A model generated the notes under the pieces. That model searched no databases, was not told the origin of the DNA, and saw only the letters and a program-made list of their open reading frames with translations. A stretch of 8,158 nucleotides of DNA from NCBI GenBank assembly GCA_021839095.1, contig JAKCBU010000035.1, positions 1 to 8,158 on the forward strand, written 5' to 3'. The stretch comes from Pseudomonadota bacterium (GTDB lineage Bacteria; Pseudomonadota; Gammaproteobacteria; Acidithiobacillales; Acidithiobacillaceae). Position 1 is the first letter of the stretch; every line of letters starts with the position of its first letter. A program made the translations under genes and the position numbers. Positions 1-6,500 of the stretch are shown here, piece after piece.

Positions 1-36
1 GCTGTCGTTAGTCTGTTTTTAGGCATTCCGATTTTC

Positions 37-42
37 GGGGGA
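37..42 (+). promoter_or_regulatory. Ribosome binding site deciding the ppiD-like start
   Basis: A GGGGGA stretch lies 7 nt before the ATG at 50, 10 nt before the ATG at 53 and only 1 nt before the ATG at 44. The spacing rules out 44 and favours 50. The protein alignment agrees, since E. coli PpiD also begins Met-Met-(acidic). The 36 bases before this site are too few to identify the end of an upstream gene or a promoter. Confidence 0.6.
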
Positions 43-49
43 TATGTTT

Positions 50-1618
50 ATGATGGAAACATTTCGGAATTTCGGCAGATCGTGGGTGGCAAAATCACTC
101 ATGGTTTTAATCGCGTTGTCTTTCGTGCTTTGGGGCGTAAGCGGGTATTTATTCTCCGGAAACTCAGCCTCATCTGTCGTGGCGACGGTGGATGGCCAGA
201 AGATTAGCGATGCCGCATTTCAGAAACGTATGAAAGATACCCTGGCGCGTTATAGCCATATTTTCGGTGCAACGACGGCGGCGAAGATGGCGGTGGATAG
301 GAGTTTCGGTCTGGAGGTGCTTAATGGTTTGATTGACAACATGCTTTTGGGTATGGAGGCGGGCCGTCTGGGCTTGCAGGTGCCAGACGCTGCGTTGGCG
401 AAAAAAATCGAATCCATTCCAGCCTTTCAGGAGAAGGGTGTTTTTTCCAAAAGCCTTTACCAAAAATTGCTGGCTGCCAATGGAATGACACCGGCACAGT
501 TTGAAGACATGCTGCGGGAAAGTATGCGTCTGGAGCAGTTGCAAGTCGTTCCCCAGGTTATCGCTACGGCATCGAAGGTCGAGGCCACCCGGATTTGGGC
601 TTGGTCACAGGAGTACCGTGATGTCAGCACGGTAGATATCCGGGATAGCGACTTTGCTGCGGCAGCCGGACCAACGGCTGCCGAGGTGGCCGATTACTAC
701 CACGCCCACACGGATCAATTCCGGTTGTCGGCGCGGGTGCAGGTACAGTATGTGGTGCTGGGGCCAAAGGATTTTGTCGCCAAGAGCGGCGCCCCGACCA
801 GTCCGGCAGACAGTTCTTCCCCTGTAGTGGCCACGCAGCCCGCTGTTTCTGTTAATAGTTCTGCGGAAAATGCCTTTCAGGCCCAGGTCGAGAATTTCAA
901 GGATCGCCTGTTCAGCAGCCCCGATGGCTTGAACGCGGTTGCCAAAGCCTATGGCCTGACGGTTCAGGAAAGTGGCGTACTTACCGCTGGAAAGGTGCTT
1001 GCCCAAGGACCTTTTTCCGACGCCAAAGCGCTTGATCTGGCGTTTAGCAAGGCGGTGCTTGCCGGGAAAAATAGCACGGCGCTCACCTTGGCGAACGGGG
1101 ATTTACTGGCAGTACATCTGCTTCACTATACATCAGGTAGTGTCCAACCCCTGAGTGCTGTCGCAGGAGCCATTACGGCAAAATTAACCACGGAAAAGGC
1201 GGAGCAACTGGCCGGGAAGAAAGCGCAGGCATTGCTGGCGGCGGCGCGGCAGGCGAAGGATATGAATATGCTGACGGATCATGGCGCCTATCCGCTGCAC
1301 GCGTACCGCGATGTAACCAGACGTAATGCGCTGGGGTTGGATAATGCGGTGTTGGAGGCGGCTTTCACGGCACCCGCACCGGTTGGCGGTATCCCCTCCA
1401 TGGATATGGTGAAGACGTCATCGGGCTACCGGATTTTTGCCGTTACACGCGTAACTGCCCCTGCGGCAGCGGCCATAAATCCCAAAGTGACGGCGCAAAT
1501 TCGTGCATCTCTGGAGGAGCAAAGGGGCCGTCTGCTGTCGACTGCCTATCTGAAGGACTTGCGGGAACATGCCAGGGTAAAGATCAACAACGCACAGTTG
1601 GCGCAGATTGCGCATTGA
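50..1618 (+). CDS. ppiD: PpiD-like membrane-anchored periplasmic chaperone lacking the parvulin domain
   Basis: This is a SurA-N/PpiD-type folding factor, 522 residues from the preferred ATG at 50 (524 from the ATG at 44). Residues below are numbered from 44. The N-terminus (METFRNF, one membrane span at about 17-37 ending GVSGYLF) matches E. coli PpiD closely, so the protein should sit in the inner membrane with its body in the periplasm, assisting proteins leaving the Sec translocon. Residues 40-200 form the SurA_N_3 chaperone region. Around 212-240 lies one 'E-x-x-x-YY-x-x-x-x-x-x-F' segment. At the place where PpiD carries its parvulin domain there is only a Ser/Pro/Ala-rich linker (about 245-275), and the C-terminal PpiD region follows (about 278-470, then a basic/helical tail). 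E. coli PpiD has 623 residues, so the shortfall is about one parvulin domain. Family membership is well supported; the catalytic activity implied by the name is not. It converges with the PAP2 gene downstream. Confidence 0.85.
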   Translation: MMETFRNFGRSWVAKSLMVLIALSFVLWGVSGYLFSGNSASSVVATVDGQKISDAAFQKRMKDTLARYSHIFGATTAAKMAVDRSFGLEVLNGLIDNMLLGMEAGRLGLQVPDAALAKKIESIPAFQEKGVFSKSLYQKLLAANGMTPAQFEDMLRESMRLEQLQVVPQVIATASKVEATRIWAWSQEYRDVSTVDIRDSDFAAAAGPTAAEVADYYHAHTDQFRLSARVQVQYVVLGPKDFVAKSGAPTSPADSSSPVVATQPAVSVNSSAENAFQAQVENFKDRLFSSPDGLNAVAKAYGLTVQESGVLTAGKVLAQGPFSDAKALDLAFSKAVLAGKNSTALTLANGDLLAVHLLHYTSGSVQPLSAVAGAITAKLTTEKAEQLAGKKAQALLAAARQAKDMNMLTDHGAYPLHAYRDVTRRNALGLDNAVLEAAFTAPAPVGGIPSMDMVKTSSGYRIFAVTRVTAPAAAAINPKVTAQIRASLEEQRGRLLSTAYLKDLREHARVKINNAQLAQIAH

Positions 1619-1624
1619 TCAATG
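1613..1624. repeat. 12-bp perfect palindrome over the ppiD stop codon
   Basis: CATTGATCAATG is perfectly self-complementary and includes the TGA stop of the ppiD-like gene. It lies at the point where the two genes converge (22 nt between stop codons). It has no loop and no T-run on either side, so it does not look like an intrinsic terminator. It may be chance. Confidence 0.3.
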
Positions 1625-1640
1625 AGATATTCCCGGTTCG

Positions 1641-2243
1641 CTATCGCCGTCCTTTCCGGTCTTGGGAATGATCTGTAGGGGCGGTTAGCCGTTGCAGCAG
1701 CGCGGCCAGCGCAGCGCTGAAAATACCGATCACGGCACCGCCAAGTATATCGGCGGGGAAATGCGCGCCGACCGCCATGCGTGACCATGCCACCAGCACG
1801 GCATACACCGCGGCGGGTATCCACAGGATTTTGGAGGCTTTACCCAGGAGCAGGCTGCCGACGAGCAGAAAGGCCATTGCCGCATGGCCAGAGGGAAAGC
1901 TGTGCCAATATTCCGGCCTTCCCACCACATGTACCGACAGAGACCCAAGTACAACCACGGGGCGGGGATAGGCGAGCCCCGATTTGAGCGCCACGACGAT
2001 CAGCCACACGGCCAACTCACCGACGGCAAAATCCCAGACAACGGCAAAGGGCAGCGTCAGGGGCCTTAGCCGGAAAGTCACCACGAGCAGGGCCATCCAG
2101 ACGGCAAAATAAGCCGGCTGGGCAACCCACGACACCATCTCCATGGCCGCTGAAAGCATTGGCGTATCACTCAGGTGATTCACCAGCAGAAAGATGCGGT
2201 CATTCCACCCGTACCATGTATACCATTCCGGCTGCAGGAGCAT
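1641..2243 (-). CDS. PAP2-family membrane phosphatase
   Basis: This is an integral membrane phosphatase of the PAP2 (type 2 phosphatidic acid phosphatase) superfamily, 200 residues from the ATG at 2243. All three signature motifs are intact: K87-x6-R94-P95, P117-S-G-H120 and S154-R155-x5-H161-x3-D165. His120 and His161 are the expected catalytic pair (phospho-His intermediate and its activator), with Asp165 supporting. Five to six hydrophobic segments surround them, as in BcrC/PgpB-like enzymes that act on undecaprenyl pyrophosphate or phosphatidylglycerol phosphate. The exact lipid substrate cannot be read from the sequence. The ATG lies 11 nt after the DUF4337 stop, so the two are probably co-transcribed and perhaps translationally coupled; no strong ribosome site is visible. 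A TTG at 2282 would add 13 residues and overlap DUF4337 by 28 nt. I prefer the ATG because the following residues (LQPEWYTW..WNDRIFLLVN) look like a normal family N-terminus. Confidence 0.9.
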   Translation of the reverse strand: MLLQPEWYTWYGWNDRIFLLVNHLSDTPMLSAAMEMVSWVAQPAYFAVWMALLVVTFRLRPLTLPFAVVWDFAVGELAVWLIVVALKSGLAYPRPVVVLGSLSVHVVGRPEYWHSFPSGHAAMAFLLVGSLLLGKASKILWIPAAVYAVLVAWSRMAVGAHFPADILGGAVIGIFSAALAALLQRLTAPTDHSQDRKGRR

Positions 2244-2254
2244 CGTGGACAACG

Positions 2255-2833
2255 TCAGCTCATTCCCAGGGCGATAAGCCAAAGTCCGACCCCGCCCAGA
2301 GCACTGAGCATGGCCATGCCGAAAAGCCAGACCCTTCCGGTCAAGGCCGTGATAGAGGCCAGTGAGATGGCGATTTGTAAAAAGATCATCGCAATGGCCA
2401 TGTCGTTATGCGGTCTGTTCAATTGCTCCGAACGCATATTGGCCGCTGTGGAAAGTTGCTCCAGTTGTCGGGCTTCGGCCTGAACGGTCTTTTTCTGGCT
2501 CGCATATTTGATGATCTCCTTCTGGTATGGCCCTGCCTGTTTCTGCGGAGTCAGATCCACAGCCAGTTGCATGAGGTGCTCTTTGGTGCTGATGGCCTGG
2601 TAGTAGTTCCACTGGTCCGTCGCCTTGGCTTTCTCCAGCACAGCCTCGTTCTTGGCCAGCAATACCTCGTTCATCAGATGGGTCCCCTGATAACTGACAA
2701 CGGCGCCGATGGTGGCTAGCAGCGCGGTGAAAATAGCCACCCACTGACTGAGGGAATGCTTGTGGGCGGGGGATTCGGCAGCCACATGAGCGGCCTCTTC
2801 GTGCGGGGCATGGGTGTGCAGGGATTCGCTCAT
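2255..2833 (-). CDS. DUF4337 family membrane protein with His-rich N-terminus
   Basis: This is a 192-residue protein that I assign to the DUF4337 family from its layout and the 'DQWNYYQA' region; its function is unknown. A soluble N-terminal tail holds six histidines in the first 26 residues (H6, H8, H11, H16, H24, H26). A membrane span follows at about 31-48. The central region (about 55-140) is charged, Gln/Glu/Lys-rich and probably helical or coiled-coil. Two further spans lie at about 145-165 and 168-188. The ATG at 2833 is chosen because AAGGA lies 8 nt before it. An upstream in-frame extension to 2896 adds 21 Arg/Pro-rich residues without a ribosome site and would run over the predicted promoter. 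It is the first gene of a two-gene unit with the PAP2 phosphatase and is transcribed divergently from kup. The His-rich tail might bind metal, but family members often have such tails and this is only inference. Confidence 0.82.
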   Translation of the reverse strand: MSESLHTHAPHEEAAHVAAESPAHKHSLSQWVAIFTALLATIGAVVSYQGTHLMNEVLLAKNEAVLEKAKATDQWNYYQAISTKEHLMQLAVDLTPQKQAGPYQKEIIKYASQKKTVQAEARQLEQLSTAANMRSEQLNRPHNDMAIAMIFLQIAISLASITALTGRVWLFGMAMLSALGGVGLWLIALGMS

Positions 2834-2841
2834 GGATTTTG

Positions 2842-2846
2842 TCCTT
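2842..2846 (-). promoter_or_regulatory. Ribosome binding site of the DUF4337 gene
   Basis: On the minus strand AAGGA (within AAAAGGAC) precedes the ATG at 2833 by 8 nt. It settles the start in favour of 2833 over the longer open frame reaching 2896. Confidence 0.7.
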
Positions 2847-2888
2847 TTCACTGGAATGGTTGGCGCAGGGAACCGGAAGGCCCAGCGG

Positions 2889-2917
2889 CGCCGCAATTAT
2901 CCTCTATCGCCGCAATT
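2889..2917. repeat. 10-nt direct repeat CGCCGCAATT, 19-bp period
   Basis: CGCCGCAATT occurs exactly at 2889-2898 and again at 2908-2917. The first copy overlaps the predicted -10 element of the DUF4337 promoter and the second lies inside its spacer, next to the -35. A regulator binding two direct half-sites about two helical turns apart would be placed to block that promoter. No known operator is recognised. Confidence 0.4.
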
Positions 2918-2924
2918 CTGCCTA
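2896..2924 (-). promoter_or_regulatory. Candidate sigma70 promoter for DUF4337-PAP2
   Basis: Read on the minus strand: a -35 of TAGGCA (2924-2919, four of six consensus bases), a 17-nt spacer, and a -10 of GATAAT (2901-2896, five of six). Transcription would start near 2889, giving a leader of roughly 55 nt before the ATG at 2833. The match is reasonable but not experimentally supported. Confidence 0.45.
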
Positions 2925-2948
2925 GCAGCTTGTCACACGGCAGGCCCA

Positions 2949-2977
2949 TATCTTCAGGAAACCTGCTCAGATATAAT
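2949..2977 (+). promoter_or_regulatory. Candidate -10 element for kup
   Basis: A perfect TATAAT lies at 2972-2977. No good -35 is found at the proper distance (TATCTT at 2949-2954 with a 17-nt spacer is poor), so the promoter would be weak or activator-dependent. Transcription from here would give a kup leader of about 145 nt, containing the two hairpins described below. Confidence 0.35.
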
Positions 2978-3022
2978 CCGCGCAAGTCTGTTATGTTCTC
3001 CGGATGCGGGTCTTTTGTGGCG

Positions 3023-3089
3023 GGTGTCCGGTTTGCTGGCGACACCTGCAAAATTCGTGTGACGGTCCGGTATTTTTCAGTCGCCGGAC
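3023..3089 (+). promoter_or_regulatory. Two hairpins in the kup 5' leader with possible alternative pairing
   Basis: Hairpin one pairs GGTGTC (3023-3028) with GACACC (3041-3046) across 12 nt. Hairpin two pairs GTCCGG (3065-3070) with CCGGAC (3084-3089) across 13 nt. A second GTCCGG lies at 3026-3031, inside hairpin one, so the 3084-3089 arm could pair with either copy, and pairing with the first would break hairpin one. A further CCGGA lies at 3000-3004. The second hairpin is followed by a short T-run (GGTGTTTTG), too weak for a confident terminator. It matches no riboswitch class that I recognise. The stems are only 6 bp and GC-rich, so chance is possible. Confidence 0.3.
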
Positions 3090-3130
3090 GGTGTTTTGAC
3101 CAGTCTGGCCAGCCCTTCCATGAGGATGCC

Positions 3131-5044
3131 ATGCACGACCAGAAAGAAACCCTTCCGCTGCTGGCCATGACGGCCCTCGGTGTGGTCTTCGGGGACATCG
3201 GCACGAGTCCCCTTTATACCCTCAGCGCATGCCTTTCCGTCATGTCCCTGCAACCCGACGCGGCAAATCTTCAGGGCATCCTATCCCTGATTTTTTGGAC
3301 CCTGGTGCTGGTCGTCGCCGTTAAATACGCTTGGGTGATCATGCGCGCGAGCAATCATGGCGAAGGTGGTATCATGGCGCTCACTGCCCTTGCATCCCAC
3401 GCTACCGGACACTCGGGACGATTACGCTGGTGGATACTGAGCATTGGACTTTTGGGTGCGGCCCTCTTTTATGGCGATGGCGTCATCACCCCGGCCATTT
3501 CAGTGCTGTCGGCCATGGAAGGTATGGAGGTCGTCTCCGTCACCTGGAAACCATTGGTTGTTCCTCTGGCTCTGGGAATTATCATCGGGCTTTTTCTGGT
3601 CCAGCGCCGGGGTACTGCGGCCATCGGCCACTTCTTTGGTCCGAGCATGCTGGTCTGGTTCCTGTTGCTTTTGGGCTCCGGGCTGACCTGGATCGTCGCT
3701 GATCCGCAGATACTGCTTGCGCTCAACCCCTGGTTTGCCCTCCACTTTATCGGCATGCACGGCTTTGGCGGGCTGGCGATCCTGGGCGCCGTCGTCCTTG
3801 CCGTCACCGGGGCGGAGGCGCTTTACGCCGATATGGGCCATTTTGGCGTGCGACCCATTCGGATGGCCTGGTTTTTTCTGGTGCTGCCCGCCTTGACGGT
3901 CAACTATCTCGGCCAGGGCGCCCTGCTGGAGATCCATCCTTCCGCCATCCAGAACCCCTTTTTCCGTCTTTTCCCTGCCTGGGCGACCCTGCCCATGGTG
4001 GTGATCTCGGGCATTGCCACGGTAATCGCGTCGCAATCGGTGATTTCAGGCGCCTATTCCGCGACGCGCCAGGCCCTGTTGCTGGGTTATCTGCCGCGTC
4101 TGACCGTCATTCACACCTCGGCAGCGGAGCGCGGGCAGATCTATCTTCCGGGACTCAACGGACTCCTGATGGTGGCGGTCATCGCGGTGATCCTCTGGTT
4201 CAGATCCTCGGATGCGCTGAGTTTCGCCTATGGCACGGCGGTTACCGGCACCATGATGCTGACCACCGTTCTGGTCTTTTTCGTCGCGCGTCACAGCTGG
4301 AAGTGGCCATTGTGGAAGGCGGGCCTTTTCTGTGGCTTCTTCATCGTGCTGGACGGGATATTTTTGGGTGCGAATCTAATGAAATTCATGGAGGGGGGAT
4401 GGTTCCCTCTGGTAGTCGGCCTGCTCGTTTTCACGGTCATGTCGACCTGGCGGCGGGGACGGGAGATCCTCGCCCGCAAACTGTATCCGGAGGCCATCCC
4501 GGTGGAAGCCTTTCTGGCCGGTATCACCCCCACCGAGCCTATCCGTGTCTCGGGTACGGCGGTATACCTGACCGTGCGCGACCAGGGTATACCCCATACC
4601 TTGTTGCACAATCTGAAACACAACAAGGTGCTTCATGAACGGGTCATCATCCTCACCATCAAATTTGAGGAGGAGCCCCGCATCCTCCCTGCGGACCGGG
4701 TGACAGCGCGGGACTATGGACAGGGTATTTATCGGCTCACGGCCCGTTACGGGTTCATGGAGCAGCCCGATATTCCGGAAATTCTCAAGTCCGCGGGGAG
4801 TTCTGGCTTCCACTGGAACCCCTCGGATACCACCTATTTTGTCTCCCGCCAACGGGTAATCCCGGCCGCCAACGCGAGTCTGGCCTTATGGAGAGCCCGT
4901 CTTTTCGCCGTCATGCTTCGCTTTTCCGCTAACGCCACCGACTTTTTCCGCCTCCCGCCCAATCAGGTGATGGAGCTGGGAGATGTCGTCGAACTTTCGC
5001 GGGAGGCGGTGTCCGGCGCGTCATCGCGGGGCAAGGGTAGTTAG
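3131..5044 (+). CDS. kup: Kup-type potassium:proton symporter
   Basis: This is a low-affinity K+ uptake protein of the KUP/HAK/KT family in the inner membrane, 637 residues (E. coli Kup has 622) and collinear with it. Visible family motifs are GDIGTSPLYTL (21-31), ASNHGEGGI (73-81), FYGDGVITPAISVLSAMEG (113-131), TGAEALYADMGHFG (226-239), NYLGQGALL (258-266), ATVIASQSVISG (296-307), HNLKHNKVLHERVI (493-506) and a C-terminal PPNQVMELG (609-617). Asp22, Asp116 and Glu229 correspond to membrane acidic residues of E. coli Kup (Asp23, Glu116, Glu229) considered important for transport. About twelve spans precede a cytosolic C-terminal domain from about 440. The ATG at 3131 is chosen because GAGG lies 5 nt before it and Kup proteins begin about 10-20 residues before GDIGTSPLY. 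In-frame ATGs upstream (2993, 2756) give non-conserved extensions. It is divergent from DUF4337. Confidence 0.95.
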   Translation: MHDQKETLPLLAMTALGVVFGDIGTSPLYTLSACLSVMSLQPDAANLQGILSLIFWTLVLVVAVKYAWVIMRASNHGEGGIMALTALASHATGHSGRLRWWILSIGLLGAALFYGDGVITPAISVLSAMEGMEVVSVTWKPLVVPLALGIIIGLFLVQRRGTAAIGHFFGPSMLVWFLLLLGSGLTWIVADPQILLALNPWFALHFIGMHGFGGLAILGAVVLAVTGAEALYADMGHFGVRPIRMAWFFLVLPALTVNYLGQGALLEIHPSAIQNPFFRLFPAWATLPMVVISGIATVIASQSVISGAYSATRQALLLGYLPRLTVIHTSAAERGQIYLPGLNGLLMVAVIAVILWFRSSDALSFAYGTAVTGTMMLTTVLVFFVARHSWKWPLWKAGLFCGFFIVLDGIFLGANLMKFMEGGWFPLVVGLLVFTVMSTWRRGREILARKLYPEAIPVEAFLAGITPTEPIRVSGTAVYLTVRDQGIPHTLLHNLKHNKVLHERVIILTIKFEEEPRILPADRVTARDYGQGIYRLTARYGFMEQPDIPEILKSAGSSGFHWNPSDTTYFVSRQRVIPAANASLALWRARLFAVMLRFSANATDFFRLPPNQVMELGDVVELSREAVSGASSRGKGS

Positions 5045-5067
5045 CGCCGGGAATGGCGGTGCGCCGC

Positions 5068-5097
5068 TTGACCTGACCGGTGGTGCCAGCTTATAAA
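5068..5097 (+). promoter_or_regulatory. Strong sigma70-like promoter for the NRAMP gene set
   Basis: TTGACC (5068-5073, five of six consensus) and TATAAA (5092-5097, five of six) are separated by 18 nt. Transcription would start near 5104, only about 16 nt before the ATG at 5120, so the leader is little more than the ribosome site. This suggests the metal transporter and the genes after it can be expressed independently of kup. No recognisable Fur, MntR or other metal-regulator operator overlaps it, and there is no clear kup terminator in the 75-nt gap. Confidence 0.6.
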
Positions 5098-5107
5098 ACG
5101 CCCACTC

Positions 5108-5113
5108 AGGAGG
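5108..5113 (+). promoter_or_regulatory. Ribosome binding site of the NRAMP gene
   Basis: AGGAGG, part of AGGAGGGG, is a full-consensus Shine-Dalgarno 6 nt before the ATG at 5120. It almost abuts the predicted transcription start, giving a very short leader. Confidence 0.8.
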
Positions 5114-5119
5114 GGATCG

Positions 5120-6490
5120 ATGTCAGTCATACCAGAACTTCACGGAGCCTCCAGCGAGGCGGATGTGTTGCAGCAATTGCCAGAGGACGTGCGGGAGCGC
5201 ATCAAGGAGCGCTGGCGGATTTATCAACTCCGCCATCACCCCTCCTGGTGGCGGAGGCTGATGCTGTTTCTGAGCCTGATCGGGCCGGGTATACTGGTGA
5301 TGATCGCCGACAACGATGCCGGAGGCGTGATTACCTATGCCCAGACCGGGGCGATGTATGGTATCGGTTTCTTTGTTCCCTTCCTGCTGCTCATGATCCC
5401 GGTGGCCTATGTGGTGCAGGAGATGACCGTGCGTCTTGGCGCGGTGACCCACCGGGGACATGCCGAGATGATCTGGGGGCGTTATGGCGCTTTCTGGGGG
5501 GTGTTTTCGCTGCTGGATCTGACCGTGGCGAATATTCTGACCCTGGTGACGGAGTTTATCGGTATCCGGGTCGGTATGAGCGTGTTTTCTGTGCCGCCGA
5601 TTCTTTCAGTCGCTGTGGCCTGGATATTTCTCGCCGGGACTATGATCTTTCTGCATTATAACACCTGGGAGCGGCTGGCATTGTGGATTGCCGCAGGCAA
5701 TATCGTATTTGTACCCCTGGCTATCGCGGCGCACCCGGACTGGGGCCAGGTTATTGCTGCATTGGGCAACTGGCACATTCCAGCGGGGACTGCGGTAGGC
5801 GCCTTTACCTATGTCATACTCGCCAATCTCGGAACGACGATTGCGCCGTGGATGCTCTTTTTTCAGCAATCCTCGGTGGTCGACAAGGGCCTTACGGTCA
5901 ATGACATCCCCAGTGGCCAGGCCGATACCGCCTTTGGAAGCCTTTCCATGGGGATCATCGCCATTGCCATCGTCATCCTGACAGGTACCCTGGCCTATGG
6001 GCACCTCAATACCTCCCAGTTTGACATACAGGCGATCCTCCATCTGTTACGAGAGAGCAGCCTCGGTAGTGTCGGAACCGCACTGTTCGCTCTGGGCCTC
6101 GTCGAGTCCGGGCTGATTGCGGCCATTGCCATTACGGCAAGCACTTCCTGGGCGGTGGGCGAGGCACTCAAGCTGCCCCGGAGTCTGAACCTTAGGCCGC
6201 AACGGGCCTTGCCCTTTTATCTGTCTGGTATCCTGAGCGCCGGAATGGCTGCTCTGGTGGTGCTGATCCCTCAAATCCCACTGGGTTTTCTGAACCTGAC
6301 CGTACAGGTGATCGCTTCCATATTCATGCCTGCGGCGATGTTGTTTTTGCTCATGCTGCTGAATGATCGCGAGATCATGGGAAGCTATGTGAACCGGCGC
6401 TGGCAAAATTATTCAGCGTTTAGCATCGTTGGTTTCCTTATTCTGGCCAATGCCGTTTATGGCTATACCGTCGTCTTCCCGTCCGCCTGA
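5120..6490 (+). CDS. NRAMP-superfamily divalent metal transporter with non-canonical metal site
   Basis: This is an inner-membrane divalent cation transporter of the SLC11/NRAMP superfamily, 456 residues with about 11 spans after a 45-residue charged, amphipathic N-terminus. The first span reads GPGILVMIADNDAGG (55-69); canonical Mn/Fe NRAMPs have Asp-Pro-Gly-Asn where this has Asp66-Ala-Gly-Gly69. The sixth span reads NLGTTIAPWMLFFQQS (236-251); the canonical Ala-Thr-Val-Met-Pro-His is here Thr239-Thr-Ile-Ala242-Pro-Trp244. The metal-coordinating Asp is therefore kept while the Asn, the soft-metal-selecting Met and the His are all replaced. From family knowledge this resembles the NRAMP-related subgroup that includes Mg2+ transporters (NRMT), so Mg2+ or Mn2+ is as plausible a substrate as Fe2+; this is inference without an alignment. 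It has its own promoter and ribosome site and is followed after 10 nt by a small membrane protein gene. Confidence 0.88.
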   Translation: MSVIPELHGASSEADVLQQLPEDVRERIKERWRIYQLRHHPSWWRRLMLFLSLIGPGILVMIADNDAGGVITYAQTGAMYGIGFFVPFLLLMIPVAYVVQEMTVRLGAVTHRGHAEMIWGRYGAFWGVFSLLDLTVANILTLVTEFIGIRVGMSVFSVPPILSVAVAWIFLAGTMIFLHYNTWERLALWIAAGNIVFVPLAIAAHPDWGQVIAALGNWHIPAGTAVGAFTYVILANLGTTIAPWMLFFQQSSVVDKGLTVNDIPSGQADTAFGSLSMGIIAIAIVILTGTLAYGHLNTSQFDIQAILHLLRESSLGSVGTALFALGLVESGLIAAIAITASTSWAVGEALKLPRSLNLRPQRALPFYLSGILSAGMAALVVLIPQIPLGFLNLTVQVIASIFMPAAMLFLLMLLNDREIMGSYVNRRWQNYSAFSIVGFLILANAVYGYTVVFPSA

Positions 6491-6494
6491 GGAG
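6489..6494 (+). promoter_or_regulatory. Ribosome binding site overlapping the NRAMP stop codon
   Basis: GAGGAG uses the last two bases of the TGA stop of the NRAMP gene and lies 6 nt before the ATG at 6501. This arrangement is typical of co-translated operon partners and is the main evidence that the 66-residue frame is real. Confidence 0.65.
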
Positions 6495-6500
6495 TTTTGT

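Noticed and set aside
1..36. The end of an upstream gene (for example an HU-type protein, often found before ppiD)
   Set aside because: Too few bases; stop codons occur in two frames but no recognisable protein tail can be read.
1546..1824. A 92-residue minus-strand frame bridging ppiD and the PAP2 gene
   Set aside because: It overlaps two well-supported genes, is Arg/Cys-rich and has no recognisable family features.
2756..3130. An N-terminal extension of kup (open frame from 2756, with another in-frame ATG at 2993 adding 46 residues)
   Set aside because: The extension has no transport-family similarity, part of it lies antisense to DUF4337, neither ATG has a ribosome site, and the ATG at 3131 gives a normal Kup length with GAGG in front.
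3500..4036. A 178-residue open frame on the minus strand inside kup
   Set aside because: Low-complexity, Gly/Asp/Gln/His-rich translation typical of an antisense shadow of a membrane-protein gene; no start signals. The other antisense frames over ppiD, kup and the NRAMP gene are rejected for the same reason.
5043..5067. A possible kup terminator (GGCG-GTG-CGCC at 5055-5065)
   Set aside because: The stem is only 4 bp with no T-run after it; it does not meet the form of an intrinsic terminator.
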